34,144 nt of DNA from positions 1 through 34,144 of the forward strand of contig CALMDH010000096.1 of NCBI GenBank assembly GCA_937862735.1, read 5' to 3'. The notes beneath the pieces were generated by a model. That model did no database searches, was not told the origin of the DNA, and was given only the letters and a program-made list of their open reading frames with translations. This DNA is from M0108 sp937862735. GTDB lineage: Bacteria; Pseudomonadota; Gammaproteobacteria; Chromatiales; Chromatiaceae. The position numbers were made by a program, and so were the translations under genes. Positions 15,563 through 24,028 of this stretch are shown in pieces (the stretch's first letter is position 1; the number at the start of each line of letters is the position of its first letter).

Positions 15563-18345
15563 GGGGGTGCCGGCTGGCCGCCCTGGCGGAGCCAGTCCGG
15601 TACCTGGGCCACCTCCAGGATGGGGGCGACGGCATGGCCCTGGACCAATTCAAAGCCGCGGCGCCGGATATCAGCCAGCATGGCCGGGGTCTCGACGCAG
15701 GTGGCGATGAGGGGGATGTTGAGGGCCTTGGCGACCGAACAGATCAGGGCCGCCACGGGCCGGCCATCCTGCCGCGGCGGATGCTTTTGCAGCAACTCGG
15801 CGAGGATCTTGAGGCGATTGACCTTGAGGGCGGGCAGGTCGATCAGGGGCAGGAGGCCACTGCCAAAGTGATCGATCTGGGTCAGGACGCCCAGTTCGGC
15901 CAGGGCCTCGATGCGCGGCGCGATCCGGGCCAGATCGGCCTGGAGGACGCTGTCCTCCACTTCCAGGCGCAACCACTCCAGGCTGAACTCCAGATCCTGT
16001 GACACCTGGGCGCAGCAGGCTGCCAGGTCCAGCTCGAGAAATTGGCTGGCGCTCATGTTCAGGCCCAAGGGCACCAGGGCCAGGCCCATGCGCTGCCACT
16101 GCCGGGCCTGGTGGATCAACTGGCGCAGGCTCCAGTCGGCGAAGGCGTTGCCCAGGTGATGCTGGCGAACCAGGGCCATGACCTCGGCGCCCGTGAGGGT
16201 GCCCCGGTCCGGGTGGTCCCAGCGCACGAAGGCCTCCAGGGCCTGAAGACTACCGGTCTGGGCATGGAGGATGGGCTGATAGACGAAATAAAGGGCATTG
16301 CCCTCCAGGGCCGCCGCCAGTTCCCCACGAGCGGACGGCATCAGCCCCTCCTCGGGCAGCATCCCCTGATCGAAGAGCCGGAAGCCATCCCGACCGCCGC
16401 GTTTGACCTGGTAGAGGGCCAGATCCGCCCGCTCCAGCAAGGCCTCCTGCTCGGCGGCGTCCTGGGGGCAGACCGCGGCACCGATGCTCGCGCCGATCTC
16501 GATAGCGTGCCCCTGCACCTGGTAGGGCTGGCGGATGGCCGTCAGGACCCGGGCGGCCACCCGATCCACATCCTGGGTGCTGCTGACATGGAACTGGATG
16601 ATGGCAAACTCATCACCCCCCAGGCGGGCCACCACATCCTGATCCCGCACCTGCTGGCGCAAGCGCTGGGCGACCTGGATCAGGAGGCCATCCCCCACGG
16701 GATGGCCATATTGGTCGTTGACGGGTTTGAAGCGGTCCAGATCGATCATCAGCACCGCGCAGAGCAGATTGTCCCGCAGGCTGAGGGTGACGGCCTCCTG
16801 GAGCTTGCGCTCGAACATGGCGCGATTGCTCAGCCCGGTGAGGGGGTCCGCCAGGGCCAGCTTTTCCAGCCGGATGCGGTCAAGGTGCTCCAGGAGCATC
16901 TCCCGCAACTGGGCCGCCCCCTCGAGATCCGTATCCTGCCAGGGCAGGGCCTGGCCCTGGGTCTGTTCGCTCCAGGCCTGAAAGGAGGTGCGCGGGGTCA
17001 GCTCCAGCAGGGGGTCCTGGCTACCGTCACGCTCCCGGGGCTTGCCGGCCCAGGTCACCCGCTCCACCTGTTCGACCCGGAGCAGGACCAGGAAGTCCCG
17101 GTCGGCGAGGGGCAGATAGAGGAGGCCACTGGCGAAACGGACCAGGGCCGGGTGCTTCTCCAGGGCCGGCGGGATGGCGGCGTAGGCGGAGACGCGGCGC
17201 CGGTCGTAGGTATCCAGCCAGTTCTTCAGGGCGCTGAGACTGGCCTCGTCGGGGACCTGGCCGCTGAAATGGCTCTGGTCGTCCAGGTAGGCCCAGGCCC
17301 CCTGGGCCTCGAAGGCCTCGCGGAAGCGCGCAAGCTGGGTGGCGATGACCTGCTTGCCGCCGCCCACCGCCTGCAACTCCAGACGCGCCTGAGACCGGGC
17401 GCCGTGATGGCCATGGCGCGCCCGCTCCAGGGCGAGGCGGTGCAGGTCGGTCATGTGGATGGCGGCCACCGTGGCCAGGTGCTCGCACAACTGACGGCTG
17501 GCGAAGGATACCCGGCGCGGCGCCAGGTGATGGCAGGCGATCAGCCCCCAAAGCTGGCCGGCCACCAGGACGGAGACGCTGAAGGAGGCCTCCACCCCCA
17601 TGTGTTGCAGATACTGGATGTGCGTGGGGTGGACGGCGCGCAGCTCCGAGTGGGTGAGATCGATCTCCAGGCCAGGGGTGGCGGCGAGCACCGGCACCGG
17701 CTCGGCGCCGATGTCCGGAATGAGGCGCTGGCGCTTGATCAGATAGAGGCGCCGCGCGTTGGCTGGCACGTCACTGGCGGGAAAGTGCAGCCCCAGATAG
17801 CCCTCGACCCCGGGCCGGAGGATCTCGGCCACCACCTTGCCGTGCCAGCCGGGAAGGAATTGGTAGAGCATCACCCGGTCGTAGCCGGTGATCCGCGCGA
17901 CCGCGCGCATCAGGGCCTCGGCGGCCGCCTGCGCGTTGTCCACCACCGCCAGTTGATGCATCCCCCGCGCCAGCAGTTCGTTCCCGGCGCCGAAGGTCGG
18001 GGCCTGGCCGGCCTCCATCTCCACCAGGTCAAAGTCGCCGGCCAGGTGCACGGCGGCGATCACCGGCCGTCCATTCAGATGCAGGGCCCGCAGCCCCGGA
18101 TCGGGCAACACGGCCTGGCCCTCGTCCTGGGGCTCCCGCCCAAAAAGATCCTCCGGCAGGGCCCGGCGCCAGTCCTGACCCAGCAGACCCCGGGGCTCCC
18201 GCCCCAGCCAGTCGTCGGCGTTGGCGGAGACGGCGGCGATACGACCCGTGCGCCGGTCGATGGCCAGCAGGCAGCCGCTGGGCTGGATGCTGTCGGCCAG
18301 GTGCAGGTCGGCCGTCTTGCAGTCACCAAAGGGGGCGTTGATCAT
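15550..18345 (-). CDS. Bacteriophytochrome with GGDEF and degenerate EAL domains
   Basis: This 931-residue red/far-red photoreceptor has a cyclic-di-GMP output. The N-terminal PAS domain carries Cys9 in the position that binds biliverdin, followed by SIQPSG. The GAF domain (about 140-300) has PASDVP (189-194), His242 and the CHH motif (271-273). The PHY domain (about 310-490) shows the tongue residues WAG and PRTSF (451-455). The GGDEF domain has an intact GGDEF (576-580) and an inhibitory site RDQD (567-570). The EAL domain is eroded: EAF (704-706) for EAL, EVED (795-798) for ELTE, IDHFGSG (824-830) for DDFGTG and ATCVET for AEGVET. I infer a light-controlled diguanylate cyclase with an inactive EAL. 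The ATG at 18345 places Cys9 as in the family; a TTG at 18432 would add 29 unlikely residues. No haem oxygenase gene is nearby. Confidence 0.94.
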   Translation of the reverse strand: MINAPFGDCKTADLHLADSIQPSGCLLAIDRRTGRIAAVSANADDWLGREPRGLLGQDWRRALPEDLFGREPQDEGQAVLPDPGLRALHLNGRPVIAAVHLAGDFDLVEMEAGQAPTFGAGNELLARGMHQLAVVDNAQAAAEALMRAVARITGYDRVMLYQFLPGWHGKVVAEILRPGVEGYLGLHFPASDVPANARRLYLIKRQRLIPDIGAEPVPVLAATPGLEIDLTHSELRAVHPTHIQYLQHMGVEASFSVSVLVAGQLWGLIACHHLAPRRVSFASRQLCEHLATVAAIHMTDLHRLALERARHGHHGARSQARLELQAVGGGKQVIATQLARFREAFEAQGAWAYLDDQSHFSGQVPDEASLSALKNWLDTYDRRRVSAYAAIPPALEKHPALVRFASGLLYLPLADRDFLVLLRVEQVERVTWAGKPRERDGSQDPLLELTPRTSFQAWSEQTQGQALPWQDTDLEGAAQLREMLLEHLDRIRLEKLALADPLTGLSNRAMFERKLQEAVTLSLRDNLLCAVLMIDLDRFKPVNDQYGHPVGDGLLIQVAQRLRQQVRDQDVVARLGGDEFAIIQFHVSSTQDVDRVAARVLTAIRQPYQVQGHAIEIGASIGAAVCPQDAAEQEALLERADLALYQVKRGGRDGFRLFDQGMLPEEGLMPSARGELAAALEGNALYFVYQPILHAQTGSLQALEAFVRWDHPDRGTLTGAEVMALVRQHHLGNAFADWSLRQLIHQARQWQRMGLALVPLGLNMSASQFLELDLAACCAQVSQDLEFSLEWLRLEVEDSVLQADLARIAPRIEALAELGVLTQIDHFGSGLLPLIDLPALKVNRLKILAELLQKHPPRQDGRPVAALICSVAKALNIPLIATCVETPAMLADIRRRGFELVQGHAVAPILEVAQVPDWLRQGGQPAPPHSR

Positions 18346-18486
18346 CGGCAGTCCCAAGGATAAGGAGCGGAAGGATGGCGCGGAAGGCGGACGCGAAGTC
18401 TGGAAGATGATATCCCGCCAGGCCCATTCCAATCGGGGTCAGTGAACATCACTCCGCGACCCGAACCGGGCTAGGCAATCCTGCCA

Positions 18487-18498
18487 GCGCCCGGGCGC
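18487..18498 (-). terminator. GC-rich palindrome downstream of rlmB
   Basis: GCGCCCGGGCGC is a perfect 12-base palindrome, extended by CCAG and CTGG on the outside, 8 bases beyond the rlmB stop. It would form a strong hairpin in the rlmB transcript, but no U run follows. It may be a Rho-assisted or processing hairpin rather than an intrinsic terminator. Confidence 0.3.
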
Positions 18499-18505
18499 CT
18501 GGTCA

Positions 18506-19303
18506 TCATCCCCAGCCTCTCTGGCGCAGGGCCTCATAAAGGCAAATGCCGGTGGCGACGGAGACGTTGAGGCTCTCGACGCCGCCGAGCATGGGCAGGC
18601 GGGCAAGGTAATCGCAGCGCTCCCGGGTCAGGCGGCGCAGACCGCGACCCTCGCTGCCGAGGACCAGGGCCAGAGGGCCCTTCAGATCGAGCGCATAGAG
18701 GTCCGTCTGGGCCTCGCCGGCCAGGCCGACCAGCCAGATGCCGCGGGCCTTGAGGGCGTCCAGGGTGCGGGCCAGGTTGGTGACCTGGACGTAGGGCACC
18801 GTCCGGGCCGCGCCGCTGGCGACCTTGGCGACGGTGGGGGTGAGCCCGACGGCGTTGTCCCTGGGGGCGATGACGGCCTGGACCCCCACGGCGTCGGCGC
18901 TGCGCAGACAGGCGCCGAGGTTATGGGGGTCCTGGACCTCGTCGAGGACGAGGAGGAAGGGCGGCCGGTCCAGGCGATCCAGCAGGGCGTCCAGGTCGGC
19001 CTCGCCCCGGCTGGCGGGGATCTTGACCCAGGCCAAGACCCCCTGGTGATTGAGGCCGGGCGCCACCCGTGCCAGATCCTCGGCATCCACCTGCCGGATC
19101 CGCACGCCAGCCTCCCGCGCCAGGTCCGCCAGTTCCATCAGCCGGCGGTCACGACGCTTGCGCTCCAGCCAGACCTCCACCAGATCCGACCTGCCGTCCG
19201 GCCCCGCGCCGGGGGCCCCGGGCCGCAGGGCGGTACGCACGCTATGGATACCGCCGATGGGCGACAGGGCGGTAGGGACGGCCAGGGAGGGATCGGCGGC
19301 CAT
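18506..19303 (-). CDS. rlmB: 23S rRNA (guanosine-2'-O-)-methyltransferase RlmB
   Basis: RlmB is a SPOUT-family enzyme that methylates the ribose of a guanosine in the 23S rRNA peptidyl-transferase region, using S-adenosylmethionine. The 265-residue protein has an N-terminal RNA-binding part beginning at GGIHSVRTAL. Its knotted catalytic domain has DEVQDPHNLGACLRSADAVG, VLGSEGRGLRRL and ESLNVSVATGICLYEALRQR. Length is a little above the usual 243-250 because of a short N-terminal addition. The ATG at 19303 lies 32 bases after the rnr stop, and rnr-rlmB is a common pairing. Confidence 0.94.
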   Translation of the reverse strand: MAADPSLAVPTALSPIGGIHSVRTALRPGAPGAGPDGRSDLVEVWLERKRRDRRLMELADLAREAGVRIRQVDAEDLARVAPGLNHQGVLAWVKIPASRGEADLDALLDRLDRPPFLLVLDEVQDPHNLGACLRSADAVGVQAVIAPRDNAVGLTPTVAKVASGAARTVPYVQVTNLARTLDALKARGIWLVGLAGEAQTDLYALDLKGPLALVLGSEGRGLRRLTRERCDYLARLPMLGGVESLNVSVATGICLYEALRQRGWG

Positions 19304-19335
19304 GGCTCAGGCCTGGGTGACGCGGGGACCCTGGC

Positions 19336-21576
19336 TCACTTGCGCCGCCGCCGGGGCTTGGCGGGGGCCTCTCCCCTGCCCTGCTCCGCCCGCTTGGCCA
19401 GGACGAAATCGATCTTGCGCTCGTCGAGGTTGACGGCGGCGACCTGGATGCGCACCCGATCCCCGAGGCGATGCACGATGCCGGTACGCTCGCCGGTAAG
19501 GCGGTGACCAATGGGGTCGTAGTGGTAATAGTCGTTGTCCAGGGCCGTGATGTGCACCAGGCCATCGACGTAGATGCCATCCAGTTCGACGAAGATGCCG
19601 AAGGAGTTGACGCTGGTGATGGTGCCGTCGAACTCCTCGCCCAGCTTGTCCTGCATGTACTCGCACTTGAGCCAGGACTCGGCGTCGCGGGTGGCCTCGT
19701 CGGCGCGGCGCTCGGTGCCCGAGCACTGCTCCCCGATCCCCTGGAGGATCGTCTTGGTGTAGTCAAAGTCCTCGGCCTTGCCGCCGGCCAGCAGGTGCTT
19801 GATGGCGCGATGGACGATGAGGTCGGGGTAGCGGCGGATGGGGGAGGTGAAGTGGGTGTAGGCCGGGTAGGCCAGGCCGAAGTGACCGACGTTGTCGGAG
19901 CTGTACATGGCCTGAGGCATGGAGCGCAACAGCACCGTCTGAATCAGGTGGCGATCCGGGCGGTCCTTGGCGGCCTCCAGCAGGATGGCGTAGTCCTGGG
20001 TGGTGGGCTTCTTGCCGCCCCCCAGGCTGAGGCCCAGTTCGCCAAGGAAGGTGCGCAGGTCGTTGAGCTTCTCTTCCTTGGGCGTTTCGTGGATGCGATA
20101 GAGGGCGGGCAGCTTGTGGCGCTCGAAGAGGCGCGCCGCCGCCACGTTGGCCGCCAGCATGCACTCCTCGATGAGGCGGTGGGCGTCGTTGCGCACCAGG
20201 GGGTGGATGGCGGCGATGCGGCCTTGGTCGTTGAACTCGAAACGGGTCTCCGTAGTGTCGAAGTCAATGGCCCCGCGCTCGGTCCGCGCCTGGTGCAGGG
20301 TCTGGAAGAGGCGATGCAGTTCCTGGAGGTGGGGTACGACCCCTGTGAAGCGTTTGGCCAGGGCCGGATCGGCGTCCACCACCAGGGCGGCCACCTGGTC
20401 GTAGGTCAGGCGGGCCTGGGAGCGCATCACCGCCGGGAAGAACTTGGAGCGGCTGACCTTGCCGTCCAGGCTGATCAGCATCTCGCAACTGAGGCAGAGG
20501 CGGTCGACCTCCGGGTTGAGGGAGCAGAGGCCGTTGGACAGGACCTCCGGCAGCATGGGGATGACCCGGTCGGGGAAGTAGACCGAGTTGCCGCGGCTAT
20601 GGGCCTCCTGGTCCAGGGCCGTGCCCGGGGCCACGTAGGCGGAGACATCGGCGATGCACACCAGCAGGCGCCAGCCCTTGGGCTTGCGCTCGCAGTAGAC
20701 GGCGTCGTCGAAGTCACGGGCGTCGGCGCCGTCGATGGTCACCAGGGGGACCTGGCGCAGATCGACGCGCCCGGCCTTGGCGGACTCGGGCACCTCGGCG
20801 CCCAGACCCGCGATCTCCGCCAGGACCGCGTCGGGGAACTCCACCGGCAGGTCATGGGTGCGGATGGCGATGTCCGTCTCCATGCCGGGGGCCATGTGGT
20901 TGCCCACCACCTCGGCGACGCGACCGATGGGCTGGGTACGCTTGGTGGGCTGGTCGGTGATCTCGGCGACGACGATCTGGCCCTGCTGGGCGGCGCCGAT
21001 GCGATCGCTGGGGATGATGATGTCGTGGGCCAGGCGCTTGTTGTCCGGCACCACGAAGCCGACGCCACCCTCCTGGTAAAAGCGCCCCACCACGGTGCGG
21101 GTGTTGCGGGCCAGGATCTCCACCACCGAGCCCTCCAGCCGCCCGCGGGCATCGCGGCCGATGACCCGCACCACCGCCCGGTCGTTGTGGAACAGGGCCT
21201 TCATCTGGCGGGGGTAGAGATAGACGTCATCGCCCCCTTCGTCGGGGATGAGAAAGCCGAAGCCGTCGGGGTGGCCAATGACCCGGCCGGCGATCAGGTC
21301 GCGGCGGTTGACCAGGCAGAAGGCGTCCTTGCGGTTACGCACCAGTTGGCCGTCGCGGACCATGGCGGCGAGGCGTCGCTCCAGGGCGACGCGGTCCTCG
21401 TCCCCGTCCAGGTCGAGGGCCGTCGTCAGTTCCTCGAAGACCATGGGCACCCCGGCCTGGGTCAGGGTCTCCAGGATGAACTCGCGGCTGGGGATGGGGT
21501 TGGCGTACTTGCGCGCCTCGCGCTGGCGATGGGGGTCGGCGAGGCGGGGGGAGGTGGATTTGCTGCGTCTGGCCAC
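19336..21576 (-). CDS. rnr: Ribonuclease R
   Basis: RNase R is a processive 3'-to-5' exoribonuclease that degrades structured RNA. The protein (746 residues from this start) contains an N-terminal winged-helix region with NPIPSREFILETL, two cold-shock domains, and the RNB catalytic domain with its acidic cluster (DGADARDFDDAVYCE), YFPDRVIPMLPEVLSNGLCSLNP and YTHFTSPIRRYPDL. A C-terminal S1 domain and a short basic tail (KPRRRRK) follow. I chose the GTG at 21576 because the resulting VARRSKS start fits the family. An ATG at 21645 is possible, but that stretch carries the promoter of the divergent tRNA gene. Neither has a strong ribosome site, so the start is uncertain. Confidence 0.93.
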   Translation of the reverse strand: MARRSKSTSPRLADPHRQREARKYANPIPSREFILETLTQAGVPMVFEELTTALDLDGDEDRVALERRLAAMVRDGQLVRNRKDAFCLVNRRDLIAGRVIGHPDGFGFLIPDEGGDDVYLYPRQMKALFHNDRAVVRVIGRDARGRLEGSVVEILARNTRTVVGRFYQEGGVGFVVPDNKRLAHDIIIPSDRIGAAQQGQIVVAEITDQPTKRTQPIGRVAEVVGNHMAPGMETDIAIRTHDLPVEFPDAVLAEIAGLGAEVPESAKAGRVDLRQVPLVTIDGADARDFDDAVYCERKPKGWRLLVCIADVSAYVAPGTALDQEAHSRGNSVYFPDRVIPMLPEVLSNGLCSLNPEVDRLCLSCEMLISLDGKVSRSKFFPAVMRSQARLTYDQVAALVVDADPALAKRFTGVVPHLQELHRLFQTLHQARTERGAIDFDTTETRFEFNDQGRIAAIHPLVRNDAHRLIEECMLAANVAAARLFERHKLPALYRIHETPKEEKLNDLRTFLGELGLSLGGGKKPTTQDYAILLEAAKDRPDRHLIQTVLLRSMPQAMYSSDNVGHFGLAYPAYTHFTSPIRRYPDLIVHRAIKHLLAGGKAEDFDYTKTILQGIGEQCSGTERRADEATRDAESWLKCEYMQDKLGEEFDGTITSVNSFGIFVELDGIYVDGLVHITALDNDYYHYDPIGHRLTGERTGIVHRLGDRVRIQVAAVNLDERKIDFVLAKRAEQGRGEAPAKPRRRRK

Positions 21577-21622
21577 TCGGTTGACTGTTTCGTTGCTGAT
21601 GGAATTGGTCGCTAGTGTACCC

Positions 21623-21651
21623 TTGACAGCGCGGCCCTGTCTCATTAGGAT
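21623..21651 (+). promoter_or_regulatory. Sigma-70 promoter of tRNA-Leu
   Basis: TTGACA at 21623-21628 and TAGGAT at 21646-21651 are separated by exactly 17 bases, close to consensus on the plus strand. Transcription would begin near 21658, about 39 bases before the mature tRNA. The promoter sits head-to-head with rnr. Confidence 0.8.
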
Positions 21652-21696
21652 GGCGGTCTTCCAGTGGGGGGCTAAAGACCCACCGAGGAACACCCT

Positions 21697-21783
21697 GCCG
21701 GGGTGGCGGAATTGGTAGACGCGCAAGTTTCAGGTATTTGTGGGCGAAAGCCCGTGGAGGTTCAAGTCCTCTCCTCGGCACCA
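21697..21783 (+). tRNA. tRNA-Leu (anticodon CAG)
   Basis: The 87-base gene folds as a class II tRNA. The acceptor stem pairs GCCGGGG with CCTCGGC, followed by A and an encoded CCA (21781-21783). The D arm contains AATTGGTAGAC. The anticodon stem pairs CAAGT with ATTTG around the loop TTCAGGT, giving CAG, which reads the CUG codon. A long variable arm (GGGCGAAAGCCC) and the T loop TTCAAGT follow. CUG should be the dominant leucine codon in this GC-rich genome. Confidence 0.96.
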
Positions 21784-21790
21784 AGATGTT

Positions 21791-21819
21791 AAAAAAGGCT
21801 CCCTTGCGGAGCCTTTTTT
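21791..21819 (+). terminator. Rho-independent terminator after tRNA-Leu
   Basis: A 12-base perfect stem (AAAAAAGGCTCC at 21791-21802 with GGAGCCTTTTTT at 21808-21819) encloses the loop CTTGC and ends in a T run. It starts 8 bases after the tRNA CCA. The symmetrical A and T runs mean it could also work for leftward transcripts from the DUF3501 cluster. Confidence 0.92.
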
Positions 21820-21905
21820 GTTTTCGCCCCCGCGCATTCCCATCCCATCGTCACTGCCGTTGGCGTGAAATACCCCAGCGGGTCCAGGGCGACTTGAACC
21901 CGATC

Positions 21906-21919
21906 GCCCCTCTTGGGGC
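21906..21919 (-). terminator. Short hairpin after the DUF3501 gene
   Basis: GCCCC (21906-21910) and GGGGC (21915-21919) pair around a four-base loop, just beyond the stop of the leftward DUF3501 gene. No T run follows directly, so leftward termination may depend on this hairpin together with the bidirectional stem at 21791-21819. Confidence 0.3.
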
Positions 21920-21921
21920 TA

Positions 21922-22503
21922 TCAGGCCAGGTCGGCGACCAGGGATTCGCGGGTGGCGGGCGTGGCCTCGACCTGATAGTGGTAATTGGCGTGGGCGATG
22001 CCGAAGGTCAGGTCGGCACCGGCCTTGAGATCCGCGGCCATGGCGTCGCTGAGCTCGAAGCGCAAAAAATGGACCGAGGAGGTCTTGGCGGCGTTCTCCC
22101 GCGCCAGATCCTCGTCGGCGATGGCGTGGACCGGCTCATGGCCCGCGACCTGGACCCAGACCTGGTCCTCGATACCGATGAGCCTGGCCAGGGCCACCTT
22201 GCGCTCCTCGCTGTCCGGGAACTCGACCATGAAGGTGGCCTTGAGGTTACGGCCATCGGGAATGAGTGGGTTGTAGGCATCGAGTTCGTCCTGGATGCCC
22301 TCCTCCTCGAAGATGCGCTCGATGCGCAGCATCTCCTGAATCTGATACTGCATGGTCAGCCGGTCCTCGAAATAGAGGGTGGCGTTGGGACCGATCGGGA
22401 CCTTGCGCTGGCGCTTGTGATCGATGACCCTGGCGCGGAACTCCTTACGGATCTTCGCGTACTGTTCGAGGCTGTAAAGATCGGTGGCGGTCAGTTGGCT
22501 CAT
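21922..22503 (-). CDS. DUF3501 family protein
   Basis: This 193-residue soluble protein belongs to the uncharacterised DUF3501 family, recognised from LYSLEQYAKIRKEFRARVI, the central ATLYFEDRLTMQYQIQEMLR, AYNPLIPDGRNLKATFM, ALARLIGIEDQVWVQV and TSSVHFLRFEL. It has many charged residues and no Cys cluster, signal peptide or membrane segment. No enzymatic role is established that I know of. Its place after a CCG-domain iron-sulfur protein and a rubrerythrin suggests a part in a redox or oxidative-stress system, which is inference from context. The ATG at 22503 begins 31 bases after the preceding stop. Confidence 0.9.
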   Translation of the reverse strand: MSQLTATDLYSLEQYAKIRKEFRARVIDHKRQRKVPIGPNATLYFEDRLTMQYQIQEMLRIERIFEEEGIQDELDAYNPLIPDGRNLKATFMVEFPDSEERKVALARLIGIEDQVWVQVAGHEPVHAIADEDLARENAAKTSSVHFLRFELSDAMAADLKAGADLTFGIAHANYHYQVEATPATRESLVADLA

Positions 22504-22533
22504 GGGTGAGAAATCTCCGCGAATCCAGGGGCT

Positions 22534-23865
22534 TCAAAGGCCGTAGGCGATACGCAGCAGGGTCAGCGGGTGTTTGGGCGCAGTGCCATCCTTGAGACCA
22601 TGGCCGATATGTTGGCCGGCCATGGGACAGTCGCTGCCGTAGTAATCGGGCTTGAGTTGCCGGACCTTGTTGACTACCGGGGTGACGATCTTCATCGAAT
22701 AATCGTAGAACTCCTTTTTGACGGCATAGGTGCCGTCATGGCCGGAGCACCGCTCGATGACCTCGATCCGGGTATCCGGAATCAGCGCCAGAATTTCGCG
22801 AGTCTTCTGGCCAAGATTCTGCACCCGCTGATGACAGGCGGCGTGATAGGCCACGGTGCCCAGGGGTTGCTTGAAATCCGTCCGCAACTTGCCGTGTTTA
22901 TGGCGGATCATCAGGTATTCGAAGGGGTCGAAGATATGCTCACGGATCTTCTGGACCCGCGCGTCATCGGGAAACATGAGCGGCAATTCCTGCTTGAACA
23001 TCAGGACGCAGGAAGGGATCGGCGCCACGATGTCCCAGCCCTCCGCCACCAATCGCAGCAGGACGGGGAGGTTCTCTTCCATGTGGTCCCGGACGGTTTC
23101 CAGGTCCCCCAGTTCCAGCTTGGGCATGCCGCAGCACTTTTCCTTGACCGGGATGGTGATGGGAATGGCGTTGTGCTCGAAGACCGCGACCAGGTCCAGG
23201 CCGACATCCGGCTCGTTGACGTTGTTGTAGCAGGTGGTGAAGAGGGCCACCTTGCCAGTGGTGGGTCCCGCCGCCTCACCCGTTACCCGCCGGCCGACCC
23301 GGGTCGCCAGTTGCTTGCGCAAGGTCCGGGAATGGTACTGGGGGATATGGGCCTGGGGGTGGACGCCCAGGGTCACTTCCAGGGCCTTTCGGCCAAGCTC
23401 GGACTGGTTGACGGCGTTGACCAGACCGGAGACCCCCGGCAAGCTGGCCAGGGCGCCAACGGTGTCGGTGCTGGAGAGGACCTTGTCGCGGGGCCGGGTC
23501 TTGCCCTGTTTGAACTTGACGGCCTTGGCGCGCAGCATCAGGTGGGGAAAATCAAGGTTCCAGGCGTGCGGTGGCACGTAGGGACACTTGGTCATGAAGC
23601 AGAGGTCGCACAGGTAGCAATGATCGACCACCCGCCAGTAGTCCGCCTTGGCGACCCCATCCACCTCCAGGGTCGGGGACTCATCCACCAGATCGAACAG
23701 CTCGGGAAAGGACTGACAGAGACTGACGCACCGGCGGCAGCCATGGCAGATGTCGAACACCCGCTCCAGCTCCCGAAAGAGGTCCGCCTCGTCATAAAAG
23801 GTGGGATTGGTCCAGTCGAGACCGTGCCGGGTGGGCGCCTCAAGGCTGCCTTCGCGAATGGACAT
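22534..23865 (-). CDS. GlpC/HdrD-like protein with two [4Fe-4S] sites and CCG domains
   Basis: This 443-residue soluble electron-transfer protein resembles the subunit GlpC and the heterodisulfide reductase HdrD/HdrBC family. Near the N-terminus two ferredoxin-type clusters are bound by Cys 40, 43, 46, 50 and Cys 83, 86, 89, 94. The C-terminal half has cysteine-rich CCG-type segments: TTCYNN with EKCCGMPKLE, then HAACHQR with ERCSGHDG, where CSG replaces CCG, and SDCPMAG. The first CCG motif is intact and the second modified, so it may bind one unusual cluster at most. I chose the ATG at 23865, which has AGGAG seven bases ahead; the ATG at 23871 is too close to that site. No catalytic GlpA-like flavoprotein is adjacent. 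It is probably partnered with the rubrerythrin and DUF3501 products. Confidence 0.9.
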   Translation of the reverse strand: MSIREGSLEAPTRHGLDWTNPTFYDEADLFRELERVFDICHGCRRCVSLCQSFPELFDLVDESPTLEVDGVAKADYWRVVDHCYLCDLCFMTKCPYVPPHAWNLDFPHLMLRAKAVKFKQGKTRPRDKVLSSTDTVGALASLPGVSGLVNAVNQSELGRKALEVTLGVHPQAHIPQYHSRTLRKQLATRVGRRVTGEAAGPTTGKVALFTTCYNNVNEPDVGLDLVAVFEHNAIPITIPVKEKCCGMPKLELGDLETVRDHMEENLPVLLRLVAEGWDIVAPIPSCVLMFKQELPLMFPDDARVQKIREHIFDPFEYLMIRHKHGKLRTDFKQPLGTVAYHAACHQRVQNLGQKTREILALIPDTRIEVIERCSGHDGTYAVKKEFYDYSMKIVTPVVNKVRQLKPDYYGSDCPMAGQHIGHGLKDGTAPKHPLTLLRIAYGL

Positions 23866-23912
23866 GGGCATGCTCCTGATGAATGCGATCCGATCAGGGG
23901 CGTCGCGTGAAG

Positions 23913-23927
23913 GAGGCACGGTGCCTC
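23913..23927. repeat. Perfect 7-base inverted repeat upstream of the Fe-S gene
   Basis: GAGGCAC and GTGCCTC flank a single G in the 163-base gap between the rubrerythrin stop and the iron-sulfur protein start. It could be an operator for a dimeric regulator or a small mRNA hairpin. The rest of the gap (23866-24028) shows no gene. Confidence 0.35.
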
Positions 23928-24028
23928 TCTCAGCCCGTCGGTTGCGCCCCTCTCACCGATTCGGGGCCCTTGGTCCCCGTGCTGGCGTGGGTGATGCGCG
24001 GCGACCAGCGGCCGCCGCGCGTTGCCCA

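Noticed and set aside
16042..18363. Long open frame (773 codons) on the plus strand opposite the phytochrome gene
   Set aside because: The opposite strand encodes a clear multi-domain phytochrome. The plus-strand product is a Gln/Gly/His/Asp-rich string with no domain, as expected of an antisense frame in GC-rich DNA.
19471..21615. Long open frame (714 codons) opposite RNase R
   Set aside because: It is an antisense shadow: no motif, biased composition, and a well-recognised gene on the other strand.
21880..21920. T-arm-like sequence GGGTTCAAGTC on the minus strand near the tRNA-Leu gene
   Set aside because: No acceptor, D or anticodon arms can be built around it, so it is not a tRNA, and there is no sign of an integrated element.
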